Shown piece by piece: positions 23,212 through 31,626 of a DNA stretch of 64,000 nucleotides; the stretch's first letter is position 1; the number at the start of each line of letters is the position of its first letter. The notes below the pieces were generated by a model, which searched no databases, was not told where the DNA came from, and worked only from the letters and a program-made list of their open reading frames with translations. Source of the DNA: JANWVO01 sp964458495 (GTDB lineage: Bacteria > Acidobacteriota > Terriglobia > Bryobacterales > Bryobacteraceae); the NCBI GenBank assembly GCA_964458495.1, contig CAYWJB010000001.1, forward strand, positions 124,001-188,000. The letters are read 5' to 3'. The position numbers and the translations under genes were made by a program.

Positions 23212-24459
23212 TCAGGCTTCTTCCCCGCGGACGAGGTCCTCGAGACTCTCCCGCCGCCGCACGATTCGCCAGGCGTCTCCGTCCACCAGCACTTCGCAGG
23301 GCCGTGGCCGCGCGTTGTAGTTGGAGGACATAACGAACCCGTAGGCGCCTGCGGTCATCACGGCCAGGTAGTCGCCCGGCAGAAGGTTGTCGATCTCGCG
23401 CTCCTCGGCCAGAAAGTCGCTGCTCTCGCAGACAGGGCCGACAATGTCCGCCGTGAGGCGGCCCCGCGCCGCCTGACGCAGCGGCAGCATCTCGTGGTGC
23501 GCCTCATACAGGGCGGGGCGGATCAGCTCGGTCATGGAGGCGTCCACGATCATGAACTCCTTGCCCCCGCCCGCCTTCCGGTACAGCACGCGGGTCAGCA
23601 GCGCGCCGGCAGGCGCGGCGATAAAGCGGCCAGGCTCGAGCAGCAACTCGACGCCGAGCCTTCCGGCCAGCTCCCGCACCGCCCCCAGATAGGCGCCCAC
23701 CTCGGGCCACGGATCACCCTTCCTGTAAGGGACGCCGAGACCTCCGCCGAGGTCGAGGAAGCGCAGGGCAATTCCCTTCCCCCGCAGCCGTTCGACCAGC
23801 GCTCCCATGCGCCCGGCCGCCTCGATGAGCGGCCCGACGTCCAGAAGCTGGGAGCCGATATGGCAGCTCGCCCCTTCCAGCGCCAAGCCCGGCAGGGCGG
23901 CGGCGCGCAAGTACAGTTCCTCCGCCTCCGCGATGTCGATGCCGAACTTGTGGCGCTTCAGGCCCGTGGAAATGTAAGGATGCGTGGCCGCGTCCACATC
24001 CGGGTTGACGCGGATCGCCGCCCGCGCGGTCTTGCCCGTCCGCTGCGCCAGCGAGCTCAGCAGGAGCAGTTCCGCCTCGCTTTCGCAATTGAACGAGTGG
24101 ATGCCCGCTTCCAGCGCAGCCTCGATCTCCTCGCGCGTCTTGCCGACGCCGGAGAAGACGGTCCTGGCAGGGTCCGCGCCCGCGCGCAACACGCGGAACA
24201 GTTCACCGCCGCTGACGATGTCAAACCCCGCGCCGGCTTCCGCCAGAAGGCGCAGCACAGCAAGATTTCCGTTCGCTTTTACGGCAAAGCAGACCAGATG
24301 CGGCGTCCCCTGCAGGCCCTCCTCCAGCGTCCGGTAAGCCTGCCGCAGCGCGCCCGCCGAATAGACGTAGCAGGGCGTGCCCGCGCGCTCCGCCACCTCG
24401 TCCATAGCTACCCCCTCGCAATACAGCGCGCCGCGGCGATACTCGAAAGCTTCGCTCAT
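23212..24459 (-). CDS. lysA: Diaminopimelate decarboxylase
   Basis: 415 residues. PLP enzyme for the last step of lysine synthesis by the diaminopimelate route. PLP Lys lies in CFAVKANGNLAVL, His in GASCHIGSQL, the glycine loop in FLDLGGGLGVPY, EPGRFIAAPAG binds phosphate, and GPVCESSDFLA holds the substrate-loop Cys. Full family length. GGAGCG precedes the ATG. Its presence suggests the LysW-like protein upstream is not needed for lysine synthesis. Eleven bases from the PP2C gene in the same orientation. Confidence 0.95.
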   Translation of the reverse strand: MSEAFEYRRGALYCEGVAMDEVAERAGTPCYVYSAGALRQAYRTLEEGLQGTPHLVCFAVKANGNLAVLRLLAEAGAGFDIVSGGELFRVLRAGADPARTVFSGVGKTREEIEAALEAGIHSFNCESEAELLLLSSLAQRTGKTARAAIRVNPDVDAATHPYISTGLKRHKFGIDIAEAEELYLRAAALPGLALEGASCHIGSQLLDVGPLIEAAGRMGALVERLRGKGIALRFLDLGGGLGVPYRKGDPWPEVGAYLGAVRELAGRLGVELLLEPGRFIAAPAGALLTRVLYRKAGGGKEFMIVDASMTELIRPALYEAHHEMLPLRQAARGRLTADIVGPVCESSDFLAEEREIDNLLPGDYLAVMTAGAYGFVMSSNYNARPRPCEVLVDGDAWRIVRRRESLEDLVRGEEA

Positions 24460-24469
24460 CGCTCCAGTC

Positions 24470-26221
24470 TCACTCCACCTTGAGCACGATCACCGTTTGA
24501 TCGTCATGCACGGCGCGCCCCTCGCGAAACAGCTCCAGATCGTCGATCATCCCGTCCGCGATCTCCTGCGCCCGCGCTTCGCAACTTGCCTCCAGGAACC
24601 GCCGTAGCCGCCTCCGCCCGTACTCCTCGCCCGACGGGTTCATCTGGTCCTGCACGCCGTCGCTGACGAGCACCACTACATCTCCAGGCTGCGCCTCAAA
24701 GTGCGTTTCGTCGTAATCGACTCCCTCCAGCAGACCTACCGGCACACCTGCCGCGTGCGGCTGCAGGATCTGCCCAGCACGGCACACCAGCGGCGTCGTC
24801 GACCCGGCGTTGGCCATTACGAACTCCCGCTGCCGCGCCCGCCACAACAACAGCAGCAGCGACACATAGCGCGCCGGCACCTGCCTCTCCATCAGCGTGT
24901 CATTCAGCGCGCGCAACAGTTGCGCCGGGCTGCGCCTCCTCGGCGCCGCGCCCCGCAGCATGCCGGTGAACAACGCTCCGTAGAGCGCCGCCGCAGCGCC
25001 CTTGCCGCTCGAGTCGCCGAAGGCGATCATCATGCTCTCGTCGTCGTAGTCGAAAAAGTCGTAGACGTCCCCGCTCACCAGCCGCGCCGGGCGCATCCGC
25101 ATGCCCACCTCCAGCCCCTGCACCGGGGGCGGCGCCTGCGGCAGCAGCACGGACTGGAGGTTGTGGGCCGCTTGAAGATCCTGTTGAATCTCGCGCTCGC
25201 GATTGGCCAGCTCGTCATAGAGCCGTGCATTCTCGATCGCGATCGCCACCGATGGGGCGATCAGGGACAGCAGCCGCACGTGATCCTCGTTGAAGTAGCC
25301 CAGCCTGCGGCTTTCCAGATCCAGCACGCCAATCACCCGGTCCTTGGCGATCAGCGGTACTGCCACCTCGCTGCGGATGCCCGGGTGCCACTCCACATAC
25401 CGCGGGTCGGCTGCCGTGTCCTGCGCCAGCACGGGTCGGCCTGAAGCCGCCGCTGCACCCGTGATCCCCTGCCCCAGCGGAAGCGATTTTCGCGCCTCCG
25501 TCTGGTCGAACCGCTGGCTGTGGAGGTTGCGCAGAACGCCCGCCGCCTCGTCCACCACCATCACCATGAAGGCGTCGTAGTTGATCAGGCGGCGGATGTT
25601 CAGGGCGATCTTCTCCAGCAGCCGGTCCAGGTCGAGGATCGACGAAAACTCCTGCGCCATCGCCGCCAGCGTGCGTTGCGTGCGGCTCTGGCGCTCGATC
25701 CTGCGGTACAGCCGCGCGTTCTCTACCGCCGCCGCCACGCGCGAGGCGATCAGTTGCAACAGCGCCCGGTCCTGCTGCGTGAACGCTTCGGGCGCGGTCG
25801 ATTGCAGGTCGATCACGCCCACCAGCTTCTGCTGCAGCACCATGGGCACAGCCAGCTCGCTTCGCACCGCGTCCATGGCGTTCAGGTAGCGGCTGTCCTC
25901 CAGCACGTTGCCGACAAGCACGGGCTTGCGCGTGGCTGCGGCAGTGCCGGTGATCCCTTCGCCCGGCTTCACCACCAGGTTCTGGACCACCTCGCGGCGG
26001 TGCCCCAAGGCGTAGCGGATCCGCAGCCCCTGCCGGCGCTCGCTGGAAAGGAGGATCGCGAACAGCTCATGCGGGATCACCTGCCGGACGATGGCGGCGA
26101 CGCTGGCCATCAGCTCGTTCAGGTCCAGCGTCTCACTGGCAATGGAGGAGACCTCCAGAAGGAAGTCAAGCAGTTCGGCGCGGTCGCGGAAACGGACGCG
26201 GCTCCTGCGGGACTCTTCCAT
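24470..26221 (-). CDS. GAF-GAF-SpoIIE/PP2C serine phosphatase (RsbU-like)
   Basis: 583 residues: GAF domain near 30-165, GAF near 190-335 (RPVLAQDTAADPRYVEW, VIGVLDLESRRLGYF), short coiled linker LANREREIQQDLQAAHNLQ, then SpoIIE phosphatase near 355-583 with DVYDFFDYDDESMMIAFGDSSGKG and VLVSDGVQDQMNPSG. The metal-binding Asp residues of PP2C are visible. This architecture commonly controls anti-sigma antagonists in response to small ligands. No anti-sigma or STAS gene is adjacent, so its target is elsewhere. Confidence 0.92.
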   Translation of the reverse strand: MEESRRSRVRFRDRAELLDFLLEVSSIASETLDLNELMASVAAIVRQVIPHELFAILLSSERRQGLRIRYALGHRREVVQNLVVKPGEGITGTAAATRKPVLVGNVLEDSRYLNAMDAVRSELAVPMVLQQKLVGVIDLQSTAPEAFTQQDRALLQLIASRVAAAVENARLYRRIERQSRTQRTLAAMAQEFSSILDLDRLLEKIALNIRRLINYDAFMVMVVDEAAGVLRNLHSQRFDQTEARKSLPLGQGITGAAAASGRPVLAQDTAADPRYVEWHPGIRSEVAVPLIAKDRVIGVLDLESRRLGYFNEDHVRLLSLIAPSVAIAIENARLYDELANREREIQQDLQAAHNLQSVLLPQAPPPVQGLEVGMRMRPARLVSGDVYDFFDYDDESMMIAFGDSSGKGAAAALYGALFTGMLRGAAPRRRSPAQLLRALNDTLMERQVPARYVSLLLLLWRARQREFVMANAGSTTPLVCRAGQILQPHAAGVPVGLLEGVDYDETHFEAQPGDVVVLVSDGVQDQMNPSGEEYGRRRLRRFLEASCEARAQEIADGMIDDLELFREGRAVHDDQTVIVLKVE

Positions 26222-26226
26222 GGCGC

Positions 26227-27102
26227 CTACCGTGCCGCGGCTTCCACGATCTTGACGCTGGCGCTGGCGCCGATACGCGTCGCCCCTGCCGCCGTCATCG
26301 CCTTCAGGTCCTCCAGCGTGCGGATGCCACCCGATGCCTTGACGCCCATCGCCTCGCCCACCACGCGCCGCATCAGCGCGACATCTGCCGCCGTGGCGCC
26401 GTGTTTGGAGAACCCGGTGGACGTCTTCACGAAGTCCGCGCCGGCAAGCTTGGCCAAGGCGCAGGCAATCGCCTTCTCGGCGTCATCGAGCAACGCCGTC
26501 TCGAGGATCACCTTCAGCAGCGCGCCGCGCTTGTGGCACGTCTCCGCCACCAACCGGATGTCGGACTCCACGGCGGCGTAGTCGCCTCCCTTCAGCGCCC
26601 CGACATTCATCACCATGTCGATCTCCTGCGCTCCGTCGCGCAGCGCCAGTTCCGCCTCGCACACCTTCGCCGCCGTCGATGTGGCGCCTAACGGGAAGCC
26701 CACCACGGTGCATACCTTCACATCCGAGCCTTGCAGTTCCTTCGCCGCCAGCGGCACCCAGCAGGGGTTCACGCACACGCTGGCGAACCCGTAACCGCGC
26801 GCCTCGCGGCACACCTTGCGGACGTCCTCCGCCGTCGCTTCCGGCTTCAGGATCGTGTGGTCGATCAGCCGTGCCAGCGCCGGATCCACTTTTGTCAGCC
26901 GCTCGCTGGCCGATACCCGGTCTGCGCCCGCCTCGACGATGGCCTTCGTCTTCAGCGAGCACATCTGCGCGCACCGCTGTACGCAGCCCGGGCACACCTC
27001 GGGAGAATGGTTCAGCCCCTCACGCCCGCGCGTTTCGCCGGATCCCGCAATCAGTTGCTCGGCAATTTCCGCCGCTATTCTTCCGATTTCCGCGGGTTCC
27101 AC
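26227..27102 (-). CDS. deoC: Deoxyribose-phosphate aldolase with N-terminal extension
   Basis: About 291 residues from a GTG that overlaps the rpiB end. The last 220 residues are a class I DERA: ARLIDHTILKPEATAEDV, FASVCVNPCWV, IDMVMNVGALKGGDY, LKVILETALL (Schiff-base region), ADFVKTSTGFSKHGAT, GVKASGGIRTLED. The extra ~70 residues contain an amphipathic helix EPAEIGRIAAEIAEQLIAG and a four-Cys cluster CPGCVQRCAQMC. Extensions of the first type act as encapsulation peptides in microcompartment enzymes. Ends 5 bases before the PP2C gene. The exact start is uncertain. Confidence 0.88.
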   Translation of the reverse strand: MEPAEIGRIAAEIAEQLIAGSGETRGREGLNHSPEVCPGCVQRCAQMCSLKTKAIVEAGADRVSASERLTKVDPALARLIDHTILKPEATAEDVRKVCREARGYGFASVCVNPCWVPLAAKELQGSDVKVCTVVGFPLGATSTAAKVCEAELALRDGAQEIDMVMNVGALKGGDYAAVESDIRLVAETCHKRGALLKVILETALLDDAEKAIACALAKLAGADFVKTSTGFSKHGATAADVALMRRVVGEAMGVKASGGIRTLEDLKAMTAAGATRIGASASVKIVEAAAR

Positions 27103-27722
27103 GATGAATACCGCCGTTCGATTTCCGTAATTTTCGCGGCGCGGGCGGCGTGCCGGCCGCCTCCGCACGGCGTGGCAAGCCACGTGCGCACAATCTCCTC
27201 CGCCTGGCTCCAGGTGAGCATCCGGCCGCCCAGAGTGAGCACGTTGGCGTGGTTGTGCTCGCGGCTGTTCCGCGCGGAAGCCCTATCATAGCACAGCGCT
27301 GCGCGAATCCCCGGAACCTTGTTCGCCGCCATGGCGCTGCCGATTCCCGCCCCGTCCACAAGGATTCCCAGCGCCGCCCGCCTCTCCGCCACCCGCAGCG
27401 CCGCCTCGTGCGCAATGTCGGGATAGTCAGCCGCCTTTTCCTCAAAAACTCCCACGTCTTCCACCCGCCAGCCCAGTTCCTCCAGCAGCGGCTTCAGGCG
27501 CTCCTTCATTGCAAAGCCGCCGTGATCCGCGCCCACGGCGATGGTCCGCTCAGGCTCGGCGAGCGCCGCCATCTCCTCCGGCGCCATCTCGATCACTTCA
27601 ATGCCCCGCTCCCGCGCCAGGTCGCGCGCAGAGGGAGTCCACAGCGCGCCCCTCTCCACGCGGAACGCCCCCTGCAGGGGAACGTCCCGCTCCGTGATCA
27701 CCTGGCGCATCGCCTCGATCAT
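27075..27722 (-). CDS. rpiB: RpiB/LacAB-type sugar-phosphate isomerase with N-terminal BMC-like domain
   Basis: 215 residues. The RpiB fold starts near residue 62 (TIAVGADHGGFAMKERL) and includes PDIAHEAALRV, KVPGIRAALCYD and HNHANVLTLGGRM. The usual catalytic Cys (ICGTGxG) is Asp here: LVDGAGIGSAMAANK. The first 60 residues carry VITERDV and GALWTPSARDLARERGIEV, a short domain often attached to microcompartment-related proteins. Overlaps deoC. A second ATG 4 codons downstream (27710) has a better GAGG site. Confidence 0.85.
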   Translation of the reverse strand: MIEAMRQVITERDVPLQGAFRVERGALWTPSARDLARERGIEVIEMAPEEMAALAEPERTIAVGADHGGFAMKERLKPLLEELGWRVEDVGVFEEKAADYPDIAHEAALRVAERRAALGILVDGAGIGSAMAANKVPGIRAALCYDRASARNSREHNHANVLTLGGRMLTWSQAEEIVRTWLATPCGGGRHAARAAKITEIERRYSSWNPRKSEE

Positions 27723-27767
27723 CGCACACCCGTTCCGATTTGCGGAACACTCAAGCCAAGGATCCCG

Positions 27768-27773
27768 TATACT
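27768..27773 (+). promoter_or_regulatory. Possible -10 box for the SPFH cassette
   Basis: TATACT, 19 bases before the ATG at 27793. TTGCGG at 27740-27745 is 22 bases upstream, too far for a normal -35. Confidence 0.3.
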
Positions 27774-27792
27774 GGGGCGAACGGAGGTTCCC

Positions 27793-28878
27793 ATGGCCCT
27801 GGGCGACCAGATTCGCTCGTTCATCAAGAAGCAGTTCATCGACGTCATTCAGTGGACGGATCAGGAGGAGGGCGTCCTCACCTACCGGTATCCCATGCAG
27901 GACATGGAGATCCAGAACGGCGCCAAACTCACCGTCCGCGAATCCCAGGCGGCGATGTTCGTCAACGAAGGCCGTTGCGCCGATATCTTCGGCCCCGGGC
28001 TTTACACGCTCAACACCCAGACACTGCCCGTTCTGACCAACCTCATGAACTGGGACAAGCTCTTCCAGTCCCCGTTCAAGAGCGACGTCTACTTCTTCAG
28101 CACCCGGCAGCAGATCGGCCAGCGGTGGGGTACCGCCCAGCCGGTCACGATCCGCGACAAGGACTTCGGGGCCATCCGCCTCCGCGGCTATGGCGTCTAC
28201 TCCTGGCACGTCGAGAACCCCAAGCTGTTCCTCACCAAAGTGAGCGGCTTCGGCGAGCGATACACGCTGGCGGAAGTCGAGCCTCAGTTGCGCCAGATCA
28301 TTGTCTCCCACATCTCCGACGCCTTCGCCGAAAGCGGCTTGCCCTTCCTCGACATGGCCGCCAACTACCTCGAGGTGGGCGAGCGCATCAAGGCCACTGT
28401 GACGCCCGTGTTCGCCGAACTCGGTGTGGCTCTCGATCAGTTCGCTGTCGAGAACCTGTCGCTGCCGGAAGAGCTCCAGAAGTTCCTCGACACGCGCGTG
28501 GGCATGAACATGATCGGCAACATGCAGCAGTACACGCAGTTCCAGGCCGCCCAGTCGCTGCCCATCGCCGCCGCCAATGAGGGAGGCGGCGGGCTTGCCG
28601 GGCTCGGCGTCGGACTCGGCGCGGGCGTCGGACTTGGGCAGGTCTTCGCGCAGTCGCTGAATCCGCAGGCGCAGCAGCCTCCGCAGGCGCCGCCGCCTGC
28701 CGCGCCTCAACCGCCGCCCGGGGCTCCGCCGGCTGCGCCGCCCGCCGCCCCCGTGGCTGCAGGCGCGGCTGCCGGCGCTGCCGCCGCTGCTGGAGCGCTG
28801 AAATTCTGCATGGAGTGCGGGCAGCAGATCCCGCGCGCCGCCAAGTTCTGCCCGGAGTGTGGCAAACCCCAGGCCTGA
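27793..28878 (+). CDS. SPFH-domain protein with C-terminal zinc ribbon (YdjI/virion-core-like)
   Basis: 361 residues. SPFH/Band-7-like region about 20-250 (FIKKQFIDVIQWTDQEEGVL, AMFVNEGRCADIFGPGLYTL, IRDKDFGAIRLRGYGVYSW), Gly-rich stretch 265-290, a Pro/Ala-rich linker of about 50 residues and a zinc ribbon FCMECGQQIP-FCPECGKPQA at the very end. ACGGAGG precedes the ATG. Family members are soluble or peripheral scaffolds that recruit partners to the membrane. Leads the polyamine-linked cassette and probably organises it. Confidence 0.88.
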   Translation: MALGDQIRSFIKKQFIDVIQWTDQEEGVLTYRYPMQDMEIQNGAKLTVRESQAAMFVNEGRCADIFGPGLYTLNTQTLPVLTNLMNWDKLFQSPFKSDVYFFSTRQQIGQRWGTAQPVTIRDKDFGAIRLRGYGVYSWHVENPKLFLTKVSGFGERYTLAEVEPQLRQIIVSHISDAFAESGLPFLDMAANYLEVGERIKATVTPVFAELGVALDQFAVENLSLPEELQKFLDTRVGMNMIGNMQQYTQFQAAQSLPIAAANEGGGGLAGLGVGLGAGVGLGQVFAQSLNPQAQQPPQAPPPAAPQPPPGAPPAAPPAAPVAAGAAAGAAAAAGALKFCMECGQQIPRAAKFCPECGKPQA

Positions 28879-28901
28879 TCCCGAAGGGACTTGAGAGCGC
28901 C

Positions 28902-29249
28902 ATGACGCCCGGCTGTGAGTGGGTGGTCGATGCCGGCGGATGCCGTGCGGAAGCGTTGTCTTCACAGGACGCGCTCGAGTCCCTCTTCGCATCCCTGGTC
29001 GAGGGACTCGATCTGCACCCCGTCGCGCCGGCCGTCTGGCGGCGCTTCCCCGGAGGCGGTGGCGTGACCGGAGTAATCCTCCTTTCCGAGTCCCACCTCA
29101 CGATCCACACCTGGCCCGAGCACGGCTTCCTCGCGTTGAACCTGTATTGCTGCCGCCCCCGCCCCGCATGGGACTTCGAGGGCGAACTCCGCAGCCGCTT
29201 CGGCGCGCAGACGGTGCAGGTCCGGCTGCTGGAAAGGAGCCTGCCGTGA
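28902..29249 (+). CDS. speD: S-adenosylmethionine decarboxylase proenzyme
   Basis: 115 residues, small bacterial class. The autocatalytic cleavage site is LLSESHLTIHTWPEHGF (cut between Glu and Ser, giving the pyruvoyl group), and the catalytic Cys lies in LNLYCCRP. It makes decarboxylated SAM, the aminopropyl donor for spermidine-type polyamines. The aminopropyltransferase-like gene lies four genes downstream in the same cassette. Slightly shorter than B. subtilis SpeD (about 126). Confidence 0.9.
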   Translation: MTPGCEWVVDAGGCRAEALSSQDALESLFASLVEGLDLHPVAPAVWRRFPGGGGVTGVILLSESHLTIHTWPEHGFLALNLYCCRPRPAWDFEGELRSRFGAQTVQVRLLERSLP

Positions 29250-29878
29250 GACGCGCGGCGAACTGCCCTTCCTGCGGCGCGCCTGTGCAGTTCGCCTGGT
29301 CAAGCGCCGTGCAGACCGCCTGCCCGTATTGCCACTCGATCCTCGTCCGCCATGACGTGGATCTGGAGAAGGTGGGCATCGTCGCCGACCTGCCGCCGGA
29401 CGCGAGCCCCATCCAGCTGTTCACCGAGGGCATTTACGACAACCGCCGCTTCACCGTGATCGGACGCATCCGCTACGAGTGGGAGCAGGGCGGCTGGAAC
29501 GAGTGGCACATCCTGTTCAGCGATCAGTCCAGCGGCTGGCTGTCCGATGCGCAAGCCGAATACGCGGTCAGCTTCCTGGCAGCCCCGCCCGGGCCGTTGC
29601 CACACCCGGAGCAGATCCGCCCGGGTCAGATGCTCCGGATCTCCGGCGTGCCCTTCCACATCACCCACCTCACGCCGGTCCGCTACATCGGGTTCGAAGG
29701 GGAACTGCCCTTCACGACCACGGACCGCTCCGAGTTCCTCACCGCCGACCTGCGCACATCCGACGCGCGTTTCGCCACCATCGACTATTCCGGGACGCCC
29801 CCGCTGCTTTTTGCCGGGCGCTTTGTCAGTTTTGACGAACTGCGCCTGTCCAACCTCAGGGAGTTTGAAGGATGGTGA
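29246..29878 (+). CDS. Zinc-ribbon DUF4178-type protein
   Basis: 210 residues from a GTG with AGGAG upstream, overlapping the speD stop. Zinc ribbon at residues 6-31 (CPSCGAP and CPYCHS), then a DUF4178-type beta domain: FTVIGRIRYEWEQGGWNEWHILF, GWLSDAQAEYAVSF, EGELPFTTTDRSEFLTADLR. Predicted cytosolic, with no signal peptide or membrane helix. The GxxxYxW-WxEW pattern repeats in the next gene, so the two are related. The molecular role of the domain is unknown. Confidence 0.78.
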   Translation: MRRAANCPSCGAPVQFAWSSAVQTACPYCHSILVRHDVDLEKVGIVADLPPDASPIQLFTEGIYDNRRFTVIGRIRYEWEQGGWNEWHILFSDQSSGWLSDAQAEYAVSFLAAPPGPLPHPEQIRPGQMLRISGVPFHITHLTPVRYIGFEGELPFTTTDRSEFLTADLRTSDARFATIDYSGTPPLLFAGRFVSFDELRLSNLREFEGW

Positions 29879-31203
29879 CGCAGAACCGCGTTCCCGCGCC
29901 CGCGCCCATCCCCTGCCCGAATTGCGGCGGAAGGATCGAACTGCACGGCTTCGCCCACACGCGCAGCGCCGTCTGCGTCCAGTGCCTGACGGTAATCGAC
30001 ACCTCCACGCCGTCGCTGCGGATCCTCCAGCATTTCGATCACGTCCAGCGCGAGCGCCCGGTGCTGCCGCTGGGCTCGCGCGGGAAGCTCCAGGGCAAGA
30101 CGTGGGAGGCCATCGGCTTCCAGGTCCGCACCATCTACGTCGACGGGCTTCCCTACAGCTGGCACGAATATCTTCTCTTCAATCCCTACGCCGGCTTCCG
30201 CTACCTCACCTTCTACGACGGCCACTGGAACTTCGTCCAGACGCTGCGCGCGCTGCCTCAGCCCGCCGTCTGGAAAGGACGCAAGGCCGTCTCCTTCGAG
30301 GGGCGCGTGTACTCGCACTTTCAGACGGCTGAGGCGGAGACCACGTTCGTGATGGGCGAGTTTCCGTGGGCTGTACGCGTCGGTGAAAGAGTGGAAGCCA
30401 GCGACTATGTCTCGCCGCCTTACGTGCTGTCCAGCGAGCGCGACGCGAAGGAGATCAATTGGTCGCAAGGCGTGTACTTCAAGGGCGAAGAGGTCTGGAA
30501 GGCGTTCGGCCTGAAGGGCGCGCCGCCGGCGGCGCACAGCGTCTATCTGAACCAGCCAAACCCGCACGTGGAGAAGACCCGGAGATCGTGGCGGACTTTC
30601 GTCGTTCTGTTGATCCTTTGGAGTCTGCTGCTCGCCGCCACTGTCGCCACGGCAGGCAACCGGGAGGTCTTCCGCCGCAACTTCCGGTTCGTGTCCGGCT
30701 CGCCGGGCGAGACATCTTTCGTCACGGAGACGTTCGAGATCCCTCGCACGGGGAATGTCGAGGTCGAGATCCGCACCGATCTGGACAACAACTGGGCGTA
30801 TTTCAACCTGGCCCTCTTGCGCGAGGACGGCGCGCAAGGCTTCGACTTCGGACGCGAGATCAGTTATTACCACGGGCGCGACTCCGACGGCTCCTGGAGC
30901 GAAGGCAGCCGGAAGGACTCCGCTCTGCTGGCGCGCGTGCCCGCCGGGACGTACTATCTGCGCATCGAACCGGAGATGGATTCCCAGGCCTCTGCCCGCT
31001 CTTCAGCCGGCATGAGCATGAATTACGAGATCATCGTGAAGAACGACGTGCCCCGCCTCTGGGTCCTGCTGCTGGTCTTGCCGCTGCTGTTGATCGCGCC
31101 CATCCGGCATTCCGTCCGCGCCATCGGGTTCGAAACCTCACGCTGGTCCGAAAGCGACTATGGCGTCGCTCTCGGCTCGTCTTCGGAGGACGATGACGAA
31201 TGA
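29872..31203 (+). CDS. Zinc-ribbon DUF4178-type membrane protein
   Basis: 443 residues, overlapping its neighbour by 7 bases. N-terminal zinc ribbon (CPNCGG, CVQC), DUF4178-type domain near 75-220 (GKTWEAIGFQVRTIYVDGLPYSWHEYLLFNP), membrane helix near 243-262, a lumenal/periplasmic beta domain near 265-390 with ETFEIPRTGNVEVEI and GTYYLRIEPEMDSQ, a second helix near 396-414 and a cytosolic acidic tail. The two-helix topology would place the beta domain outside the membrane while both zinc ribbon and DUF4178 stay inside. Confidence 0.78.
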   Translation: MVTQNRVPAPAPIPCPNCGGRIELHGFAHTRSAVCVQCLTVIDTSTPSLRILQHFDHVQRERPVLPLGSRGKLQGKTWEAIGFQVRTIYVDGLPYSWHEYLLFNPYAGFRYLTFYDGHWNFVQTLRALPQPAVWKGRKAVSFEGRVYSHFQTAEAETTFVMGEFPWAVRVGERVEASDYVSPPYVLSSERDAKEINWSQGVYFKGEEVWKAFGLKGAPPAAHSVYLNQPNPHVEKTRRSWRTFVVLLILWSLLLAATVATAGNREVFRRNFRFVSGSPGETSFVTETFEIPRTGNVEVEIRTDLDNNWAYFNLALLREDGAQGFDFGREISYYHGRDSDGSWSEGSRKDSALLARVPAGTYYLRIEPEMDSQASARSSAGMSMNYEIIVKNDVPRLWVLLLVLPLLLIAPIRHSVRAIGFETSRWSESDYGVALGSSSEDDDE

Positions 31204-31388
31204 AGCTCTCTCTGCCTTACCTTCTTTATGGCCTGCTCGTGCTCGGCTCCGGCTTCGGCGCCGGGCGCATGGGCTGGTTCTCCACCTCTGCCACCGAGAT
31301 CAAGAACGTGCCCAAGTCGATCCGGGAAAACCCGGGCGTGTACCGCTCGCACTATTCCTGGCTGCCCCGCTGGTTTGGAGGGAAATGA
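31200..31388 (+). CDS. Small membrane protein of the SPFH/DUF350 cassette
   Basis: 62 residues, coupled by ATGA. One hydrophobic segment (LPYLLYGLLVLGSGFGAG), then a polar tail with SIRENPGVYRSHYSWLPRWFGGK-type residues; its conserved-looking core is NPGVYRSHY and the Gly-Gly-Lys end. No enzyme motif. It lies between the DUF4178 membrane protein and DUF350, so it is probably a small subunit of the same membrane complex. Confidence 0.7.
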   Translation: MKLSLPYLLYGLLVLGSGFGAGRMGWFSTSATEIKNVPKSIRENPGVYRSHYSWLPRWFGGK

Positions 31389-31391
31389 CCC

Positions 31392-31610
31392 ATGAACACT
31401 TCCATCGTCCACTTCGAGGCTCTGCTCAACGCCCTGGTCTTCGCCATACTGGGCGTCGTAATCCTCGTCGTCTCCTTCATGCTTTGGGACAAGATCACGC
31501 CCTACGATCTGTGGAAGGAGATCATCGAGAAACACAACACCGCGCTGGCGATCTTCGCCGGATTCATGGCGCTCGGCATCGCCATCATCGTCGCCGCCGC
31601 GGTCCACTAG
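31392..31610 (+). CDS. DUF350-like membrane protein
   Basis: 72 residues with two hydrophobic helices (about 10-32 and 49-71) joined by DKITPYDLWKEIIEKHNTALAI. This matches one DUF350 unit, a family of small integral membrane proteins of the YjfL type. The unit is single where longer family members have two or more. Four bases after its neighbour. Role unknown; its genes are often near SPFH and polyamine genes. Confidence 0.75.
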   Translation: MNTSIVHFEALLNALVFAILGVVILVVSFMLWDKITPYDLWKEIIEKHNTALAIFAGFMALGIAIIVAAAVH

Positions 31611-31626
31611 CGCCGCCCGCACGCCG

